60,756 bases of DNA from Prosthecobacter gellanilyticus (GTDB taxonomy: Bacteria; Verrucomicrobiota; Verrucomicrobiia; Verrucomicrobiales; Verrucomicrobiaceae), in NCBI RefSeq assembly GCF_007992435.1, contig NZ_BKAG01000047.1, forward strand, positions 1 to 60,756, in the 5' to 3' direction. Positions 1 to 9,442 of this stretch are shown here, piece after piece. Positions within the stretch are counted from its first letter, which is position 1, and every line of letters starts with the position of its first letter. The notes beneath the pieces were generated by a model. It was not told the origin of the DNA and made no database searches. It worked only from the letters and a program-made list of their open reading frames with translations. The position numbers and the translations under genes were made by a program.

Positions 1-283
1 ATTCGGACCCCAGGGACGCGGAGAGAGCAGAGTGGGCCTGCGGTAGAGGAGGGGGATCCGGGTGAATCCGACCGGATCGGGGTGGGGGGAGCGGGAGCCG
101 TTGACGGTGGTTTACAGTCGTTGACGATGGTTGACGGTGGTTTCCAGAGAGATGGCCGATCAGCAGAAGACGCGGAGGGGAGTGAAGAAGCTATCTTGAG
201 CGAGATGGAGGAGCCACGCATTCTGGCGAATGCTCCTACGTCTGAGGAGATGACGTTGTTTTAGGTTAGGCCAGGTGGTTGTG

Positions 284-409
284 CGCTGGCTTCCAGCGTT
301 CCTCCGGAACGCGTGCTTGAATGGAGATCCGTGTGGTTGGCGGACCGGCGGTTCTCGGTCGCTTCGCTACCTTCACCGCCGGCTACAGGCCAGCGAGCCT
401 CCGGCTCGC
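284..409. repeat. Cluster of four short hairpins
   Basis: Four perfect or near-perfect stem-loops follow one another: CGCTGG-ctt-CCAGCG at 284-298, GTTCC-tcc-GGAAC at 298-310, CCGGCGGT paired with ACCGCCGG at 345-352 and 375-382, and GCGAGC-ctccg-GCTCGC at 393-409. The spacing and perfect stems suggest an intergenic palindromic repeat cluster rather than a terminator, because no T-tract follows. Function unknown. Confidence 0.6.
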
Positions 410-502
410 GATGCAGGGGGTGGGTGATTTTGCGAATGGCTTGTTCAAGCTGGGGAGCTCATTCTGCGCAGGGAGTGTTTTGATCTTTGAAAGTATTTTG
501 CG

Positions 503-566
503 TGCGCGCACAGCGGTGTCGCGCTTGAGCGCTTCCCACCGCATTCCACGACGCTGCCGCGACTTT
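503..566 (+). repeat. Dispersed repeat family 1, copy A1
   Basis: Shares almost its whole length with 37771-37837, including the segments CAGCGGTGTCGCGCTTGAGC and CTTCCCAC. It resembles 662-753 and the inverted copy 37663-37750 at both flanks but lacks their internal hairpin. It is probably a short non-autonomous palindromic element. Copy number outside this window is unknown. Confidence 0.75.
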
Positions 567-661
567 GAGAGAGTACTGGCTGGCTCAGTGCAGCGTTTTT
601 CGAAACTGAGTTTTGAAAAGATTGACGCTCAATGCGCGGAGAATATTTGGTTATACGAGAG

Positions 662-753
662 CGCGGTGTGCGCACGCTAGCGGTGTCGACGAGGCAAGGA
701 TTGCTCCTTGCCTCTCTGCCACCGCACTCCGGGACGCTTCGCGACTTCGGGGC
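662..753 (+). repeat. Dispersed repeat family 1, copy A2 with internal hairpin
   Basis: Flanks match copy A1 and copies B1/B2 near 37.7 kb. The centre is a perfect 10-bp stem at 691-714 (GAGGCAAGGA / TCCTTGCCTC). In the inverted copy at 37663-37750 the corresponding stem is GATGCAAGGG / CCCTTGCATC, so both arms changed together. The element stops at the TAA of the minus-strand DUF1592 gene and may serve as its transcript end. Confidence 0.75.
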
Positions 754-3480
754 TTATTCGGCTTCGCCGACGCGCATTTTTTGGAAGGGGGCGCTTTCGA
801 TGACGGCGAGGAGCATCTCCTGGAATTTGTAGTCGGCGGCTTTGGTGCGGCGGACGATCTCGTGGACCGCGGGTTTGTCGCTGTAGTTCAGGCCGCGGCC
901 GAGGGCGTAGGTGAGGAGGTTTTCAGCGAGACTGCGGGTGAAGTCGTCCGCCATGTCGCGGGCGAGGATGACGCGGAGTTCGGCGAGGTCCTTGAAGGTC
1001 TGGCCGCGCACAAGCTGGCCGGAGGCATCAATCGGGTGCTTCTTCTCCTCGGTGCGGTAACGGCCGATGGCGTCAAAGTTCTCGAAGGCGAAGCCCATGG
1101 GGTCGAGGAAGGCATGGCAGCCGGCGCAGGAGGCATTGCTTCGATGCTCAGCGAGCTGCTCGCGCAGGGTGACATTGCCAAAGCGGGCCTTTTTCTCATC
1201 CAGCGGAGGCACGCCGCCAGGGGCTGGTGGCGGTGGGGTGCCGAGGATGTTTTCGAGGAGATACTTGCCACGCTTCACGGGCGAGGTGCGGGTTTGCTCG
1301 GAGGTCAGGGTGAGGATGCTGCCCTGGGTGAGGATGCCGCCGCGCGGGGTGCCCTGGAGGGAGACTTTCTGGAACTTGTCACCCTTCACGCCTCCGATGC
1401 CATAGTAATTGGCGAGCTTGGAGTCGAGGAAGGTGTAGTCGGCGTTGAGGAAGTCGATCACGGGGCGGTTCTCACGCAGGATGTGATCAAAGAAGGCCTG
1501 GCTCTCGCGCTTCATGGAGTAGCCGAGGCCGCCCTTCCATTCAGGGAAGCGCTTGCTGTCCGGAGAGACGATGTCCATGTCACGAAGCTGCAGCCACTGG
1601 CCGGCGAAGTCCTCTGTGATGGCATAGGCGTGCCAGTCACCAATGAGGCGCTTCATCTCAGCGGGGAGATTTTTGCGCAACTCTTTGTTCGCGGCGAGCT
1701 GGAGCAGGCGGTCGTCAGGCGGAGCAGACCAGAGGAAATAGGAGAGGCGGTTCGCGAGGCTGAACTCATCAATCTCGGCGATGCCGTCCTGCACGGCACC
1801 GGCAGGCTGCGGGGAGATGCGGAAGAGATAAGCAGGAGAGACGAGCATGCCCTCCAGCACATAGCGCAGCGCGCCAAGCGGAGTCTCGCCTTCTTTCATG
1901 GCCAGCTCGGCAAAGGCCTGCCACTTGGCTTTTTCATCGTCACGGATCGGGCGGCGGAAGAGGCGTGTGCCGAGCTTTTCCACCAGGGCAGGGACCTCGG
2001 CGACCTGGATGCCTCCGGCTCTGTTGAGCGGGCCTTCGATCTTTACCTGATGGACCCAGAGATTGCGGTCCTGCTTGCTCTTCTCATCGTAGAAATCGTT
2101 GGTGAACCAGACCTGCAGCTCATGCGCGCCGACGGGCAGGTCAGCCTCGACATTGAACCACTGGGCCGCTTGATTTTTCGCAGTGACGGAGAAGGCGCCG
2201 ATGGTCTTGCCAGCGATGCGCAACTCGGTTTTGGCGGGTTCATCGCCAGCCTGCTGGGCGCCAGCCTTGAGGGTGAACTTGTATTTGCCTGGCTCGGTGA
2301 TCTGGACGGCGCGCTTCACATAGCCGCTGCTGGCCAGCACGATGCCGCCGGTGTCTGGTGCGGCATCGCCCTCGCCCTTGTCGAAGTCCTCACCCGTGAG
2401 CAGCATGGTGGGCAGGCCCACAGGCTTGTCATTGAGCAGCCAGCGGAGGAATTTACTGCCGCGAGGGGAAAGCAGACCGGTGGGACCCTGCACGTCGATC
2501 TTGTCGAGGGCCACATTGCGGTCGCGCTTGTCAGGATCTGGGTTTGCGGGATCGGCGTGATCATTGAGGAAGGCCACGGAGATGGTGGAGTCACCGCCAT
2601 TGAGCTGGACGGTCTTGATGATCTTCTGCCAGGGGCCTTTGTCGTCCTTCCAGCGGGTGGTGACATCAAAGGTGGAAACATCCTTGCCATTCACGCGGAG
2701 GGCGATCTTGGCGGGCTCATTGCCAGATTCCGTGGCGGCGATGTGCAGCGTGACGAGGTAATTGCCGCCTGCGGGTGCCTTGACCTTGGCGGAGGCTTCA
2801 GAGGGGCTGTAAAACCAGCGGATGCCGCTGTGCTCCTCAGTCTTGCCCTTGCTGTTCCACATCTTGCCAGCGCCGATTTCCACATCTGTGTGATCAGGGA
2901 TGGAGACATCAAAGGCATCCTCGGCCACGGCGCGCGAGGCGCGCAGATACTTCTCCATCAGCATCGGCGAGAGGCTGAGCACATCAGCGATGTTGTCGAA
3001 GCCATAGCCAGTGTCATCCGGTGGGAACTCCTTGGCCGGACGGGTGTCCACGAAAAGCAGGTCGCGGATGGTGTTGTTATACTCGGTGCGGTTCAGGCGG
3101 CGGGCGGTGATGTGACCGGGATCGGGCTTGGAGGGATCAAACCAGAAGACGGCGTCGTCAATCCAGGCCACGAGCTCGTCACGCTGCACAAGGCTGGGCT
3201 TGTCCTTCTTCTCGGGAGGCATCACGTGGGTGATGAGCTGCTGGCGCACATGGTCCCACATCTTGAAGTCGGCGCGCATGGAGGCGTAGTCCTTGTGGTC
3301 GTCCATGAGGAAGTTGCCCTTGTCCACGCCATCGGAGTGGCAGTCATAGCAGTACTGCTCCAGGAGGGGCTTGATCTTCTGCTCGTAGACCGCCTGGCCA
3401 CGCGTGGCCAGATTTTCCGCCGCCATGGAGGGCAGAGGCAAAAGGAGGGCTAGAGGGAGAAGCAGGCGGGGGGCAGTCAT
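754..3480 (-). CDS. Secreted DUF1592-family cytochrome c protein
   Basis: A 908-residue exported protein starting with a clear signal peptide (hydrophobic run of leucines, cleavage near SMAAE). A heme-binding CYDCH lies about 43 residues from the start in a planctomycete-type cytochrome c domain. A DUF1587-like block (RRLNRTEYNNTIRDLL) follows, then a middle region with two carbohydrate-binding-like beta domains, then DUF1595/DUF1592/DUF1588/DUF1585-type blocks with a second CAGCH motif near residue 790. Length and order fit the large family common in Planctomycetota and Verrucomicrobiota. Its reaction is not established; a role in extracytoplasmic oxidation of carbohydrates is an inference. 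In this family a DUF1501 partner is often adjacent; here one lies near 12.3 kb. Confidence 0.9.
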   Translation of the reverse strand: MTAPRLLLPLALLLPLPSMAAENLATRGQAVYEQKIKPLLEQYCYDCHSDGVDKGNFLMDDHKDYASMRADFKMWDHVRQQLITHVMPPEKKDKPSLVQRDELVAWIDDAVFWFDPSKPDPGHITARRLNRTEYNNTIRDLLFVDTRPAKEFPPDDTGYGFDNIADVLSLSPMLMEKYLRASRAVAEDAFDVSIPDHTDVEIGAGKMWNSKGKTEEHSGIRWFYSPSEASAKVKAPAGGNYLVTLHIAATESGNEPAKIALRVNGKDVSTFDVTTRWKDDKGPWQKIIKTVQLNGGDSTISVAFLNDHADPANPDPDKRDRNVALDKIDVQGPTGLLSPRGSKFLRWLLNDKPVGLPTMLLTGEDFDKGEGDAAPDTGGIVLASSGYVKRAVQITEPGKYKFTLKAGAQQAGDEPAKTELRIAGKTIGAFSVTAKNQAAQWFNVEADLPVGAHELQVWFTNDFYDEKSKQDRNLWVHQVKIEGPLNRAGGIQVAEVPALVEKLGTRLFRRPIRDDEKAKWQAFAELAMKEGETPLGALRYVLEGMLVSPAYLFRISPQPAGAVQDGIAEIDEFSLANRLSYFLWSAPPDDRLLQLAANKELRKNLPAEMKRLIGDWHAYAITEDFAGQWLQLRDMDIVSPDSKRFPEWKGGLGYSMKRESQAFFDHILRENRPVIDFLNADYTFLDSKLANYYGIGGVKGDKFQKVSLQGTPRGGILTQGSILTLTSEQTRTSPVKRGKYLLENILGTPPPPAPGGVPPLDEKKARFGNVTLREQLAEHRSNASCAGCHAFLDPMGFAFENFDAIGRYRTEEKKHPIDASGQLVRGQTFKDLAELRVILARDMADDFTRSLAENLLTYALGRGLNYSDKPAVHEIVRRTKAADYKFQEMLLAVIESAPFQKMRVGEAE

Positions 3481-3802
3481 GTGGGGGGAAAAGAGTTACG
3501 CAGGAAGAGGTGGCAAGATTTCGCGGTAACGCAGGGGGAATGGGTGATCCTGGGCGGGGCAAGATGCAGCCTTTTTAGCGGTATGCCAGCGGGGGCTGGG
3601 GCGCAGCGGTTTCGGGGGGAAGGGTTATTTCCAGCAGATTCAGGCAGGCCAGCAGATTTTTGAAGAGGGTTTTAATAATCTGCTGGCCTCCCTGAGTCTG
3701 CTGGAGATGTGCGTGCCATCAGGTTTCTTTTGGGGGGTGCAAGTGTCAGGGTGGCTTCCGTGATTGCCAGGGCGGGGAGGTTTCGTTAGAACCCATCACC
3801 CG
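3481..3802. other. Divergent intergenic region with long inverted repeat
   Basis: Separates two divergent genes for secreted cytochrome proteins, so promoters for both should lie here. The only strong structure is the stem-loop at 3631-3704. I could not place a convincing -35/-10 pair. Confidence 0.5.
3631..3704. repeat. Long inverted repeat (31-bp arms)
   Basis: Left arm 3631-3661 and right arm 3674-3704 are reverse complements apart from about three mismatches, with a 12-base loop. Each arm itself contains CCAGCAGA twice, so the arm is an internal direct duplication. It lies between divergent genes and has no T-tract suited to termination of either. Probably a mobile palindromic repeat. 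Confidence 0.8.
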
Positions 3803-6631
3803 ATGACCGCGAAAATCCTGTTTCTACTGCTCGCCGCTTCCTCCATCGCCCAGGCTCGTGAGCCGTGGACGACCTCGCGCATCCAGGGGGCGCCTGAGAC
3901 GGCGAAGCCTTTTATTTCGGAGGAGATCTGGAAGCAGTATGAGGTGGACGATTTGCTGGAGATCGTGGCGCTGCCGGGAAAGGCTTTGATGGTGGAAAGA
4001 CGAGGGGAGGTCTGGTGCATCCCCCGAGATTTCAAGTCCACGGGGAAGCGGCATCTGCTGGTGGCGATGAAGACCATTCACCCGGATCTGGATCACCTCT
4101 ACGGGCTGGCTTTTCATCCCAAGTGGGAGACCAACAAGGAGGTCTATGTCACCTACACCACGGGGCAGAAGATCGCGGATGGCACGAAGCTCTCGCGCTT
4201 CAAGCTGAGTTCCATCGATCCCCCGACCATCGACCCCTATAGCGAGACTGTGCTGCTGACCTGGCTCTCGGGTGGTCACAACGGTGCGCACATCCAGTTC
4301 GGGCCGGACGGCATGTTGTACATCTCCACCGGAGATGCGGAGTCACCGGCACCGCCGGATCAACTCAGCACGGGGCAGGACAACACCGACTTCCTGAGCA
4401 GCATCCTGCGCATCGACGTGAACAAGCGGGACAAGGGCAAAAACTACGCCGTGCCGCCGGACAATCCTTTCATTGGCCGGAAGGATGCACGTCCGGAGAT
4501 CTGGGCCTTTGGCTTTCGCAATCCTTGGAAGATCAGCTTTGATGACAAGGGCCGCCTGTGGTGCGGTGATGTGGGCTGGGAGATGTGGGAGATGATCCAT
4601 CTGGTGGGCAGAGGCACGAACCATGGCTGGAGTGCCATGGAGGCCAGCCAGCCGATCCGTCCGGAGCGGCTGAGTCCGCTGGCACCCATCACGCCGCCAG
4701 TGGTGGCGCATCCGCACACGGAGGCGGCGAGCATCACGGGCGGGTATGTTTATCATGGCAAGGCTTTCCCCGAGCTGGATGGAGCTTATGTCTATGGTGA
4801 CTACGAGACGGGCAAGATCTGGGCGCTGTGGCATGATGGGACGAAGATCACGCGGCATGAGGAGATCGCGGACACGCCGCACAAGATCTCCACTTTTGGT
4901 AGGCTGGATGATGGCGAGCTCGTGTATGCGCACTGGGGCAGGCCGGGGAGCGTGCATCATCTGGTGCGCAATCCGGCGGTGAACAAACCGTCCTCATTCC
5001 CACGCAAGCTGAGTGACACAGGCCTGTTTGCGGATGTGAAAAAGCAAACGCCGTCCGTCGGAGTGCATGAGTTCACGGTGAGTGAACCGATGTGGCAGGA
5101 CCGGTTGGTGGGGAGGCGCTTCATTGGTCTTCCTGGAGATTCTAAAATCGAGGCGACAGTCAAAAAGAAGCCTGATGGGACGGTTGAATCCAGCGCTGTC
5201 GTATGGCCGAAGGATGCGGTGCTGGCGAAGACGCTGAGCACTCCTGGCGCCGAGGCGCGACTGGTGGAGACCCAGGTGCTGCACTTTGATGGCGAGAGCT
5301 GGAACGGCTACAGCTACCGCTGGAACGAGACGCAGACGGATGCTGACCTGGAGGTGGTGAATGGAGGCGAGCAGGAGATTGCGATTCCCGGTGCTGCGCC
5401 GATTCAGCATCGCTTTCATGCACGTGCGGAGTGTGTGCGCTGCCACACGCCGTGGACGGGCTTTTCGTTAGGCTTCCAGCCGCAGCAACTCGCGGGGATC
5501 AATGGAGAAGCTTCAGCCCGTGAGACCGCGCTCAAGCTCGGGCTGGTGAACGAAAGCTTCTTTGAGTCGAGCGCTGCGCGTCTGGTGGCCAGCCATGATG
5601 ACAAGGCTGATCTGGAAATGCGTGCGCGCTCCTGGCTGCATGCGAACTGCGCGCACTGTCATCGTTTGCATGGTGGCGGGTCGGTGGCCCTGAAGGTGAA
5701 CATGGAGCTCTCGCTTCTGGAAACGGAGATGATCGGTGAAAAGCCGCTGCGTGGTGACTTGGGCATCGAGGAGGCGCGGATCATCGCCCCGGGTGCGCCC
5801 TGGCGCAGTGCGCTGCTGGCACGCATCGGGCGCACGGGTTCGGGCCGGATGCCGGTGATTGGATCCCACGAGGTGGATGAGCATGCCTTTGAGCTGCTCT
5901 GGAAGTGGGTGGAGGATCTCGGCAAACGGACTCCTGCGGTGGTGGAAAAGGTTCCTGCCACTGAGGCAGCGAGGGCATTGGATGAGAAACTGGCAGCAGG
6001 CGTGGGCTTTTCGAAAGAGATGAAAACGGCTTCGGAGGTCCTGGCGGCGCTGCATGACCACAGCAAGACGGGCGCGGTGCCGGAGCCGGAAACCTGTCTC
6101 TCGCCTGACCCGAATATTGCGGGGCTTTTGGAGCGCTTCTTACCCCCGGATAAAAGGCGGAAAACCGTCGGGCCGGCTCCCGATGTGCAGCAACTGCTCA
6201 GTTTAAAAGGGAATGCGAAGCAGGGGGCGGCCCTGATTTCGCCATCAGGTGCCCTGGCCACCTGCCTGGCCTGCCACTTCGTGAACGGCACCGGGAGGGA
6301 CTTCGGACCCGACCTTTCCAAGGTGGGTTCGCGCCTGACCAAACCGCAGCTTTTGGAGAGCCTGATCCATCCGTCGAAACAGATTGCCGAGGGGTATGGC
6401 GCCCAGGTGGCCGAGCTGGGGGACGGCACCCTGCAAATGGGCTTTCTCCTGAAGAAAACGAAGGCGGAGACGGTGCTGAAGCTGGCCACCGGGCAGTCCC
6501 TGGCGGTGCCTGCGAATGACCTGAAATCGCTCAAACCTCTGCCTGCCTCCCTGATGCCTGAGGGGCTGCTGCAATCCCTGACCAGCAGCGAGGTGGCGGA
6601 CCTCCTGAGCTTTCTCAGTTCCTTGAAATAG
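3803..6631 (+). CDS. Sorbosone dehydrogenase-like beta-propeller fused to cytochrome c
   Basis: The start at 3803 is preferred over an upstream in-frame codon because it gives a signal peptide (MTAKILFLLLAASSIAQA). The N-terminal ~420 residues resemble PQQ-dependent glucose/sorbosone dehydrogenase propellers, with GGHNGAHIQFGPDGMLYIS, EIWAFGFRNPW and a late GGYVYHG. A middle domain carries CVRCH and CAHCH, of the kind seen after such propellers. The C-terminal domain is a further cytochrome c with CLACH and a downstream SKVGSRL segment typical of planctomycete heme domains. Likely an extracytoplasmic sugar or aldehyde dehydrogenase passing electrons through its own hemes. Substrate unknown. 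Confidence 0.88.
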   Translation: MTAKILFLLLAASSIAQAREPWTTSRIQGAPETAKPFISEEIWKQYEVDDLLEIVALPGKALMVERRGEVWCIPRDFKSTGKRHLLVAMKTIHPDLDHLYGLAFHPKWETNKEVYVTYTTGQKIADGTKLSRFKLSSIDPPTIDPYSETVLLTWLSGGHNGAHIQFGPDGMLYISTGDAESPAPPDQLSTGQDNTDFLSSILRIDVNKRDKGKNYAVPPDNPFIGRKDARPEIWAFGFRNPWKISFDDKGRLWCGDVGWEMWEMIHLVGRGTNHGWSAMEASQPIRPERLSPLAPITPPVVAHPHTEAASITGGYVYHGKAFPELDGAYVYGDYETGKIWALWHDGTKITRHEEIADTPHKISTFGRLDDGELVYAHWGRPGSVHHLVRNPAVNKPSSFPRKLSDTGLFADVKKQTPSVGVHEFTVSEPMWQDRLVGRRFIGLPGDSKIEATVKKKPDGTVESSAVVWPKDAVLAKTLSTPGAEARLVETQVLHFDGESWNGYSYRWNETQTDADLEVVNGGEQEIAIPGAAPIQHRFHARAECVRCHTPWTGFSLGFQPQQLAGINGEASARETALKLGLVNESFFESSAARLVASHDDKADLEMRARSWLHANCAHCHRLHGGGSVALKVNMELSLLETEMIGEKPLRGDLGIEEARIIAPGAPWRSALLARIGRTGSGRMPVIGSHEVDEHAFELLWKWVEDLGKRTPAVVEKVPATEAARALDEKLAAGVGFSKEMKTASEVLAALHDHSKTGAVPEPETCLSPDPNIAGLLERFLPPDKRRKTVGPAPDVQQLLSLKGNAKQGAALISPSGALATCLACHFVNGTGRDFGPDLSKVGSRLTKPQLLESLIHPSKQIAEGYGAQVAELGDGTLQMGFLLKKTKAETVLKLATGQSLAVPANDLKSLKPLPASLMPEGLLQSLTSSEVADLLSFLSSLK

Positions 6632-6721
6632 AGGGAGTCATATACTCCTGTCGGGTCATTCATTACTTCGAAAGTATTTCTTGCCTAAAAATTAGGAGAT
6701 TTGGCACTCTATGCGCCTTCC

Positions 6722-8806
6722 ATGAAAAATTCATCTCTCGCCCTTTCTGCGCTGATGGCCTTTTCGGCCACGCTTTGGGCGGAGACTGCGCATGACTCGA
6801 TCGCGGATGCGAGAGCACGGCTGGCACGGGGTGAGAATGCACGGGTGTGTGTCTCCGGCCGTGTGACGTTTAGCAACATGCGGTTAGGCATCGCCTTTGT
6901 GCAGGATGACACCGGCGGCATCGCCTATGATCCGCGCACTTCGCAGAAGCCGTTTCCGATCGCCGGGGATGTGGTGGAGGTTTCCGGTGTCCTGACACGG
7001 CGCCAGGGCATGGTCATGATCCTGCGTGACAAGGAACTCTTTGGCCCGCCGAAGGTGGACCGGCAGGAGAGCTCGCTGATGCGTGTGCGGCCAGTGACCT
7101 TTGAACTGGAGTCAGCGGCGGAGATGCGCATCGACGGTCTTCTCACACAGACCACGGGCGTCGTGCGGCGGGTGATCGTGCCAAAGGTGGACAATGTGCC
7201 CATGATTGCCGAGGTGAGCACGCCGAGTGGTTACGTGCTGGCGCGCCTGCCATGGCGGGTGGCGCAGGCAGAGATCGACACCTGGATCAACTCGCCCGTG
7301 CTGATCAACGCCGTGCTGGTGTGCCAGGGGCAGCCGCCGCTGCTGCCGCGTGATGCGGATGCGATGCTGTTTGTGCCAGGGAAGGGAGCCTGGACTCTCC
7401 AGACGCCTGCCTTGGAAGAAGTATTTCAGCGCCCGCCGGCCACACTCTCTCCCGAATTGATGGTGGCCAACCGCAGCACGCAGGACAAGCGCCTGCACAT
7501 TCTGGGCATCGTCACCTCCTCACGTCCGCGCCAGTGGATCACGCTGCGCACCAGCACCGGGAGTGTGCAGGTGATGACACGTCAGGCGGACACTTTTGAG
7601 CCGGGTGACATCCTTTCCGTGGCCTGCTGGCCGCAAAACAACGGCGGGCGGCTGGTGATGCTGGATGGTGTGTGCCGCAAGCACTCCCGCGCCACGGCGC
7701 CTGAGCCGCTGGAGGTGGTTTCCAGCTTCATGCCGGCGTTGTATCACCCCATGGATCTGGTGAAGGCCACGGGGACGATCAAGGTGCAGCAGATTTCAGG
7801 TGGCGCGCCACGAGTCATGCTAAGGCTGCCGGGAGGTGAGACCTGCCTCGTTCAATGGGCCACTTTCCTGACCTCCAAGCAATCGGACGAGCTCATCGAT
7901 GGCAGCACCATGTCGGTCACAGGCATCCTCTCCGCGCCCCGTGATCCAGCACTGCAAGAGTACGGCACCATCCATGCCATCCAGCCACGCAGCGTGGCGG
8001 ACGTGAAGCTGATCAAAGGACCGTCTTGGTGGACCACCTCACGCCTGAAGGGGGCCATGGCGTGGATGTCGCTGCTGGCCTTCCTGGGCATCAGCACCAC
8101 GCTGGTGTCACGCTGGCAGGTGAGGCGCCAGAGAAAGCTCATTCGCAGCATCGAGGCGCGGACGATTGCCGAAGAAGAGAGGAAGCGCATCTCGCGTGAT
8201 TTCCATGATTCGCTGCAGCAGCAACTGGCCAGCGCGGCCCTGCATCTGGAGACACTCAAGGGTGCGGTGGAGGCAGCGCCCGACATGATGCCGAGCTTGA
8301 TCGATGACACGGCGGCGATGATCCGGCATTGCCAGATCGAGGCGCGCCACTGCATCTGGGATCTGCGGAGCGAGGGCGGCGGCCGGGAAAACCTGGCCGA
8401 GACGCTGAAGGAATGGCTGCACATGCGCGCCAGCCAGCCGGGCAAAGGCGGTCCCGACCTGTATTTCGAGCAGCGGGGCGAGATGCCGCCTCTGGATGAG
8501 GACACCTGCTTCCAGATCCTGCGCATCGCCCAGGAGGCGGTGAACAATGCGCTGGCGCATGCCAATGCGCGCCGCGTGACCGTGATCCTCGAAGGCGCAC
8601 CGGAACGTTTTTCCCTCCTCGTGGAGGACGATGGCAAAGGATTCGATGCCACCCAATCTCATCGCGGCCGGTTCGGACTGAACGGCCAGCGGGAGCGAGC
8701 GCACAAGATAGGTGCGCAGCTCCACTTTACCAGCCCCCCCGACAAAGGCACGCGTATGATCCTATGCCTGCCCACCCAAAAAACCAACCATGCACTCATC
8801 ACATGA
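6722..8806 (+). CDS. NarL-type sensor histidine kinase with exported sensor region
   Basis: The start at 6722 gives a signal sequence (MKNSSLALSALMAF). About 420 residues follow with OB-fold-like repeats (for example FVQDDTGGIAYD and VLTRRQGMVMIL), presumably extracytoplasmic. One membrane segment lies near residues 444-464. The kinase part has a HisKA_3 dimerisation domain with phospho-acceptor His495 in RDFHDSLQQQL, then an HATPase with QEAVNNALAHANA (N box) and DDGKGFD (G1 box). The last 17 bases overlap the response regulator gene, so the two should be co-translated. The signal sensed is unknown; the upstream sugar dehydrogenase/cytochrome gene suggests a nutrient or redox cue, which is inference. 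Confidence 0.9.
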   Translation: MKNSSLALSALMAFSATLWAETAHDSIADARARLARGENARVCVSGRVTFSNMRLGIAFVQDDTGGIAYDPRTSQKPFPIAGDVVEVSGVLTRRQGMVMILRDKELFGPPKVDRQESSLMRVRPVTFELESAAEMRIDGLLTQTTGVVRRVIVPKVDNVPMIAEVSTPSGYVLARLPWRVAQAEIDTWINSPVLINAVLVCQGQPPLLPRDADAMLFVPGKGAWTLQTPALEEVFQRPPATLSPELMVANRSTQDKRLHILGIVTSSRPRQWITLRTSTGSVQVMTRQADTFEPGDILSVACWPQNNGGRLVMLDGVCRKHSRATAPEPLEVVSSFMPALYHPMDLVKATGTIKVQQISGGAPRVMLRLPGGETCLVQWATFLTSKQSDELIDGSTMSVTGILSAPRDPALQEYGTIHAIQPRSVADVKLIKGPSWWTTSRLKGAMAWMSLLAFLGISTTLVSRWQVRRQRKLIRSIEARTIAEEERKRISRDFHDSLQQQLASAALHLETLKGAVEAAPDMMPSLIDDTAAMIRHCQIEARHCIWDLRSEGGGRENLAETLKEWLHMRASQPGKGGPDLYFEQRGEMPPLDEDTCFQILRIAQEAVNNALAHANARRVTVILEGAPERFSLLVEDDGKGFDATQSHRGRFGLNGQRERAHKIGAQLHFTSPPDKGTRMILCLPTQKTNHALIT

Positions 8807-9428
8807 CTGCTCGATTCGTGTCCTTGTCGTGGACGACCATTTTTTTACCCGTATCGGCCTGAGCGCCGCCCTGAATCTGGAAGCTGACATCGGTGTGGTC
8901 GCCGAGGCCACCTGTGGCCGCGAGGCCATTGACCTTTTCAATCAGGTGCAGCCAGACGTGGCCATCCTGGATGGTCATCTGCCTGACATGCACGGCACCG
9001 AGGTGGCAAAGCATATCCTCAGCCGTTTCGAGCATGCTCGTTTGCTGCTCTTTTCCGTCGATGAAACCGAGGAGGATATCCATCGCGCCGTGAGCGCCGG
9101 GGTCAGCGGCTACCTTCCCAAATCAGCGCCACGCCCGCAGGTGCTCTCCGGGGTGCGAGCCCTTGCCGCAGGCCGGCGCTTCTTCCCGGAGCCTATCCGT
9201 GAAAAGATCCAGCAACGCCGCTCTCACGCCACGCTCTCCGAACGCGAGGTCGAGGTCGTCAGCGGCATGGCACGCGGCTTGTCGAACAAACTCATCGCGG
9301 CTGAGCTGGGAGTATCTGCAGAGACGGTGAAGACTTTTGTGGCTCGCATTTTGGAGAAGCTGGGGGTCGAAGACCGTACACAGGCCGTGATCGCCGCGAT
9401 GAACCGCGGACTACTGAAAGGGAAGTAA
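8790..9428 (+). CDS. NarL/FixJ-family response regulator
   Basis: A 212-residue two-domain regulator. The receiver domain shows the acidic pair in VVDDHFF, phospho-acceptor Asp61 (AILDGHLPD) and Lys111 (GYLPKSAP). The C-terminal LuxR-type helix-turn-helix runs from about residue 148 (LSEREVEVVSGMARGLSNK ... VSAETVKTFVARILEKLGV). It overlaps the 3' end of the sensor kinase gene by 17 bases and is its obvious partner. Target genes are unknown; neighbouring secreted-enzyme genes are candidates. Confidence 0.95.
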   Translation: MHSSHDCSIRVLVVDDHFFTRIGLSAALNLEADIGVVAEATCGREAIDLFNQVQPDVAILDGHLPDMHGTEVAKHILSRFEHARLLLFSVDETEEDIHRAVSAGVSGYLPKSAPRPQVLSGVRALAAGRRFFPEPIREKIQQRRSHATLSEREVEVVSGMARGLSNKLIAAELGVSAETVKTFVARILEKLGVEDRTQAVIAAMNRGLLKGK

Positions 9429-9442
9429 GAGAGCCCAGTATT

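Larger units (their letters stand above)
1..753. other. Non-coding, repeat-rich left end
   Basis: I see no credible gene here. Open frames exist on both strands but none has a recognisable domain, and several run through palindromes. The stretch holds a motif at 58-79 related to the repeats at the right end of the window, short direct repeats of GTTGACGGTGG around 98-151, four adjacent hairpins at 284-409, and two copies of a dispersed repeat at 503-566 and 662-753. The second copy ends exactly where the stop codon of the next minus-strand gene begins. Confidence 0.6.

Noticed and set aside
82..264. Short plus-strand frame at the left end
   Set aside because: 60 codons over GTTGACGGTGG direct repeats with no family resemblance; not enough support for a gene.
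613..3453. Very long plus-strand open frame (946 codons) across the DUF1592 gene
   Set aside because: It is antisense to a gene with clear signal peptide, heme motifs and family blocks; its translation has no domain and reflects high-GC antisense codon structure.
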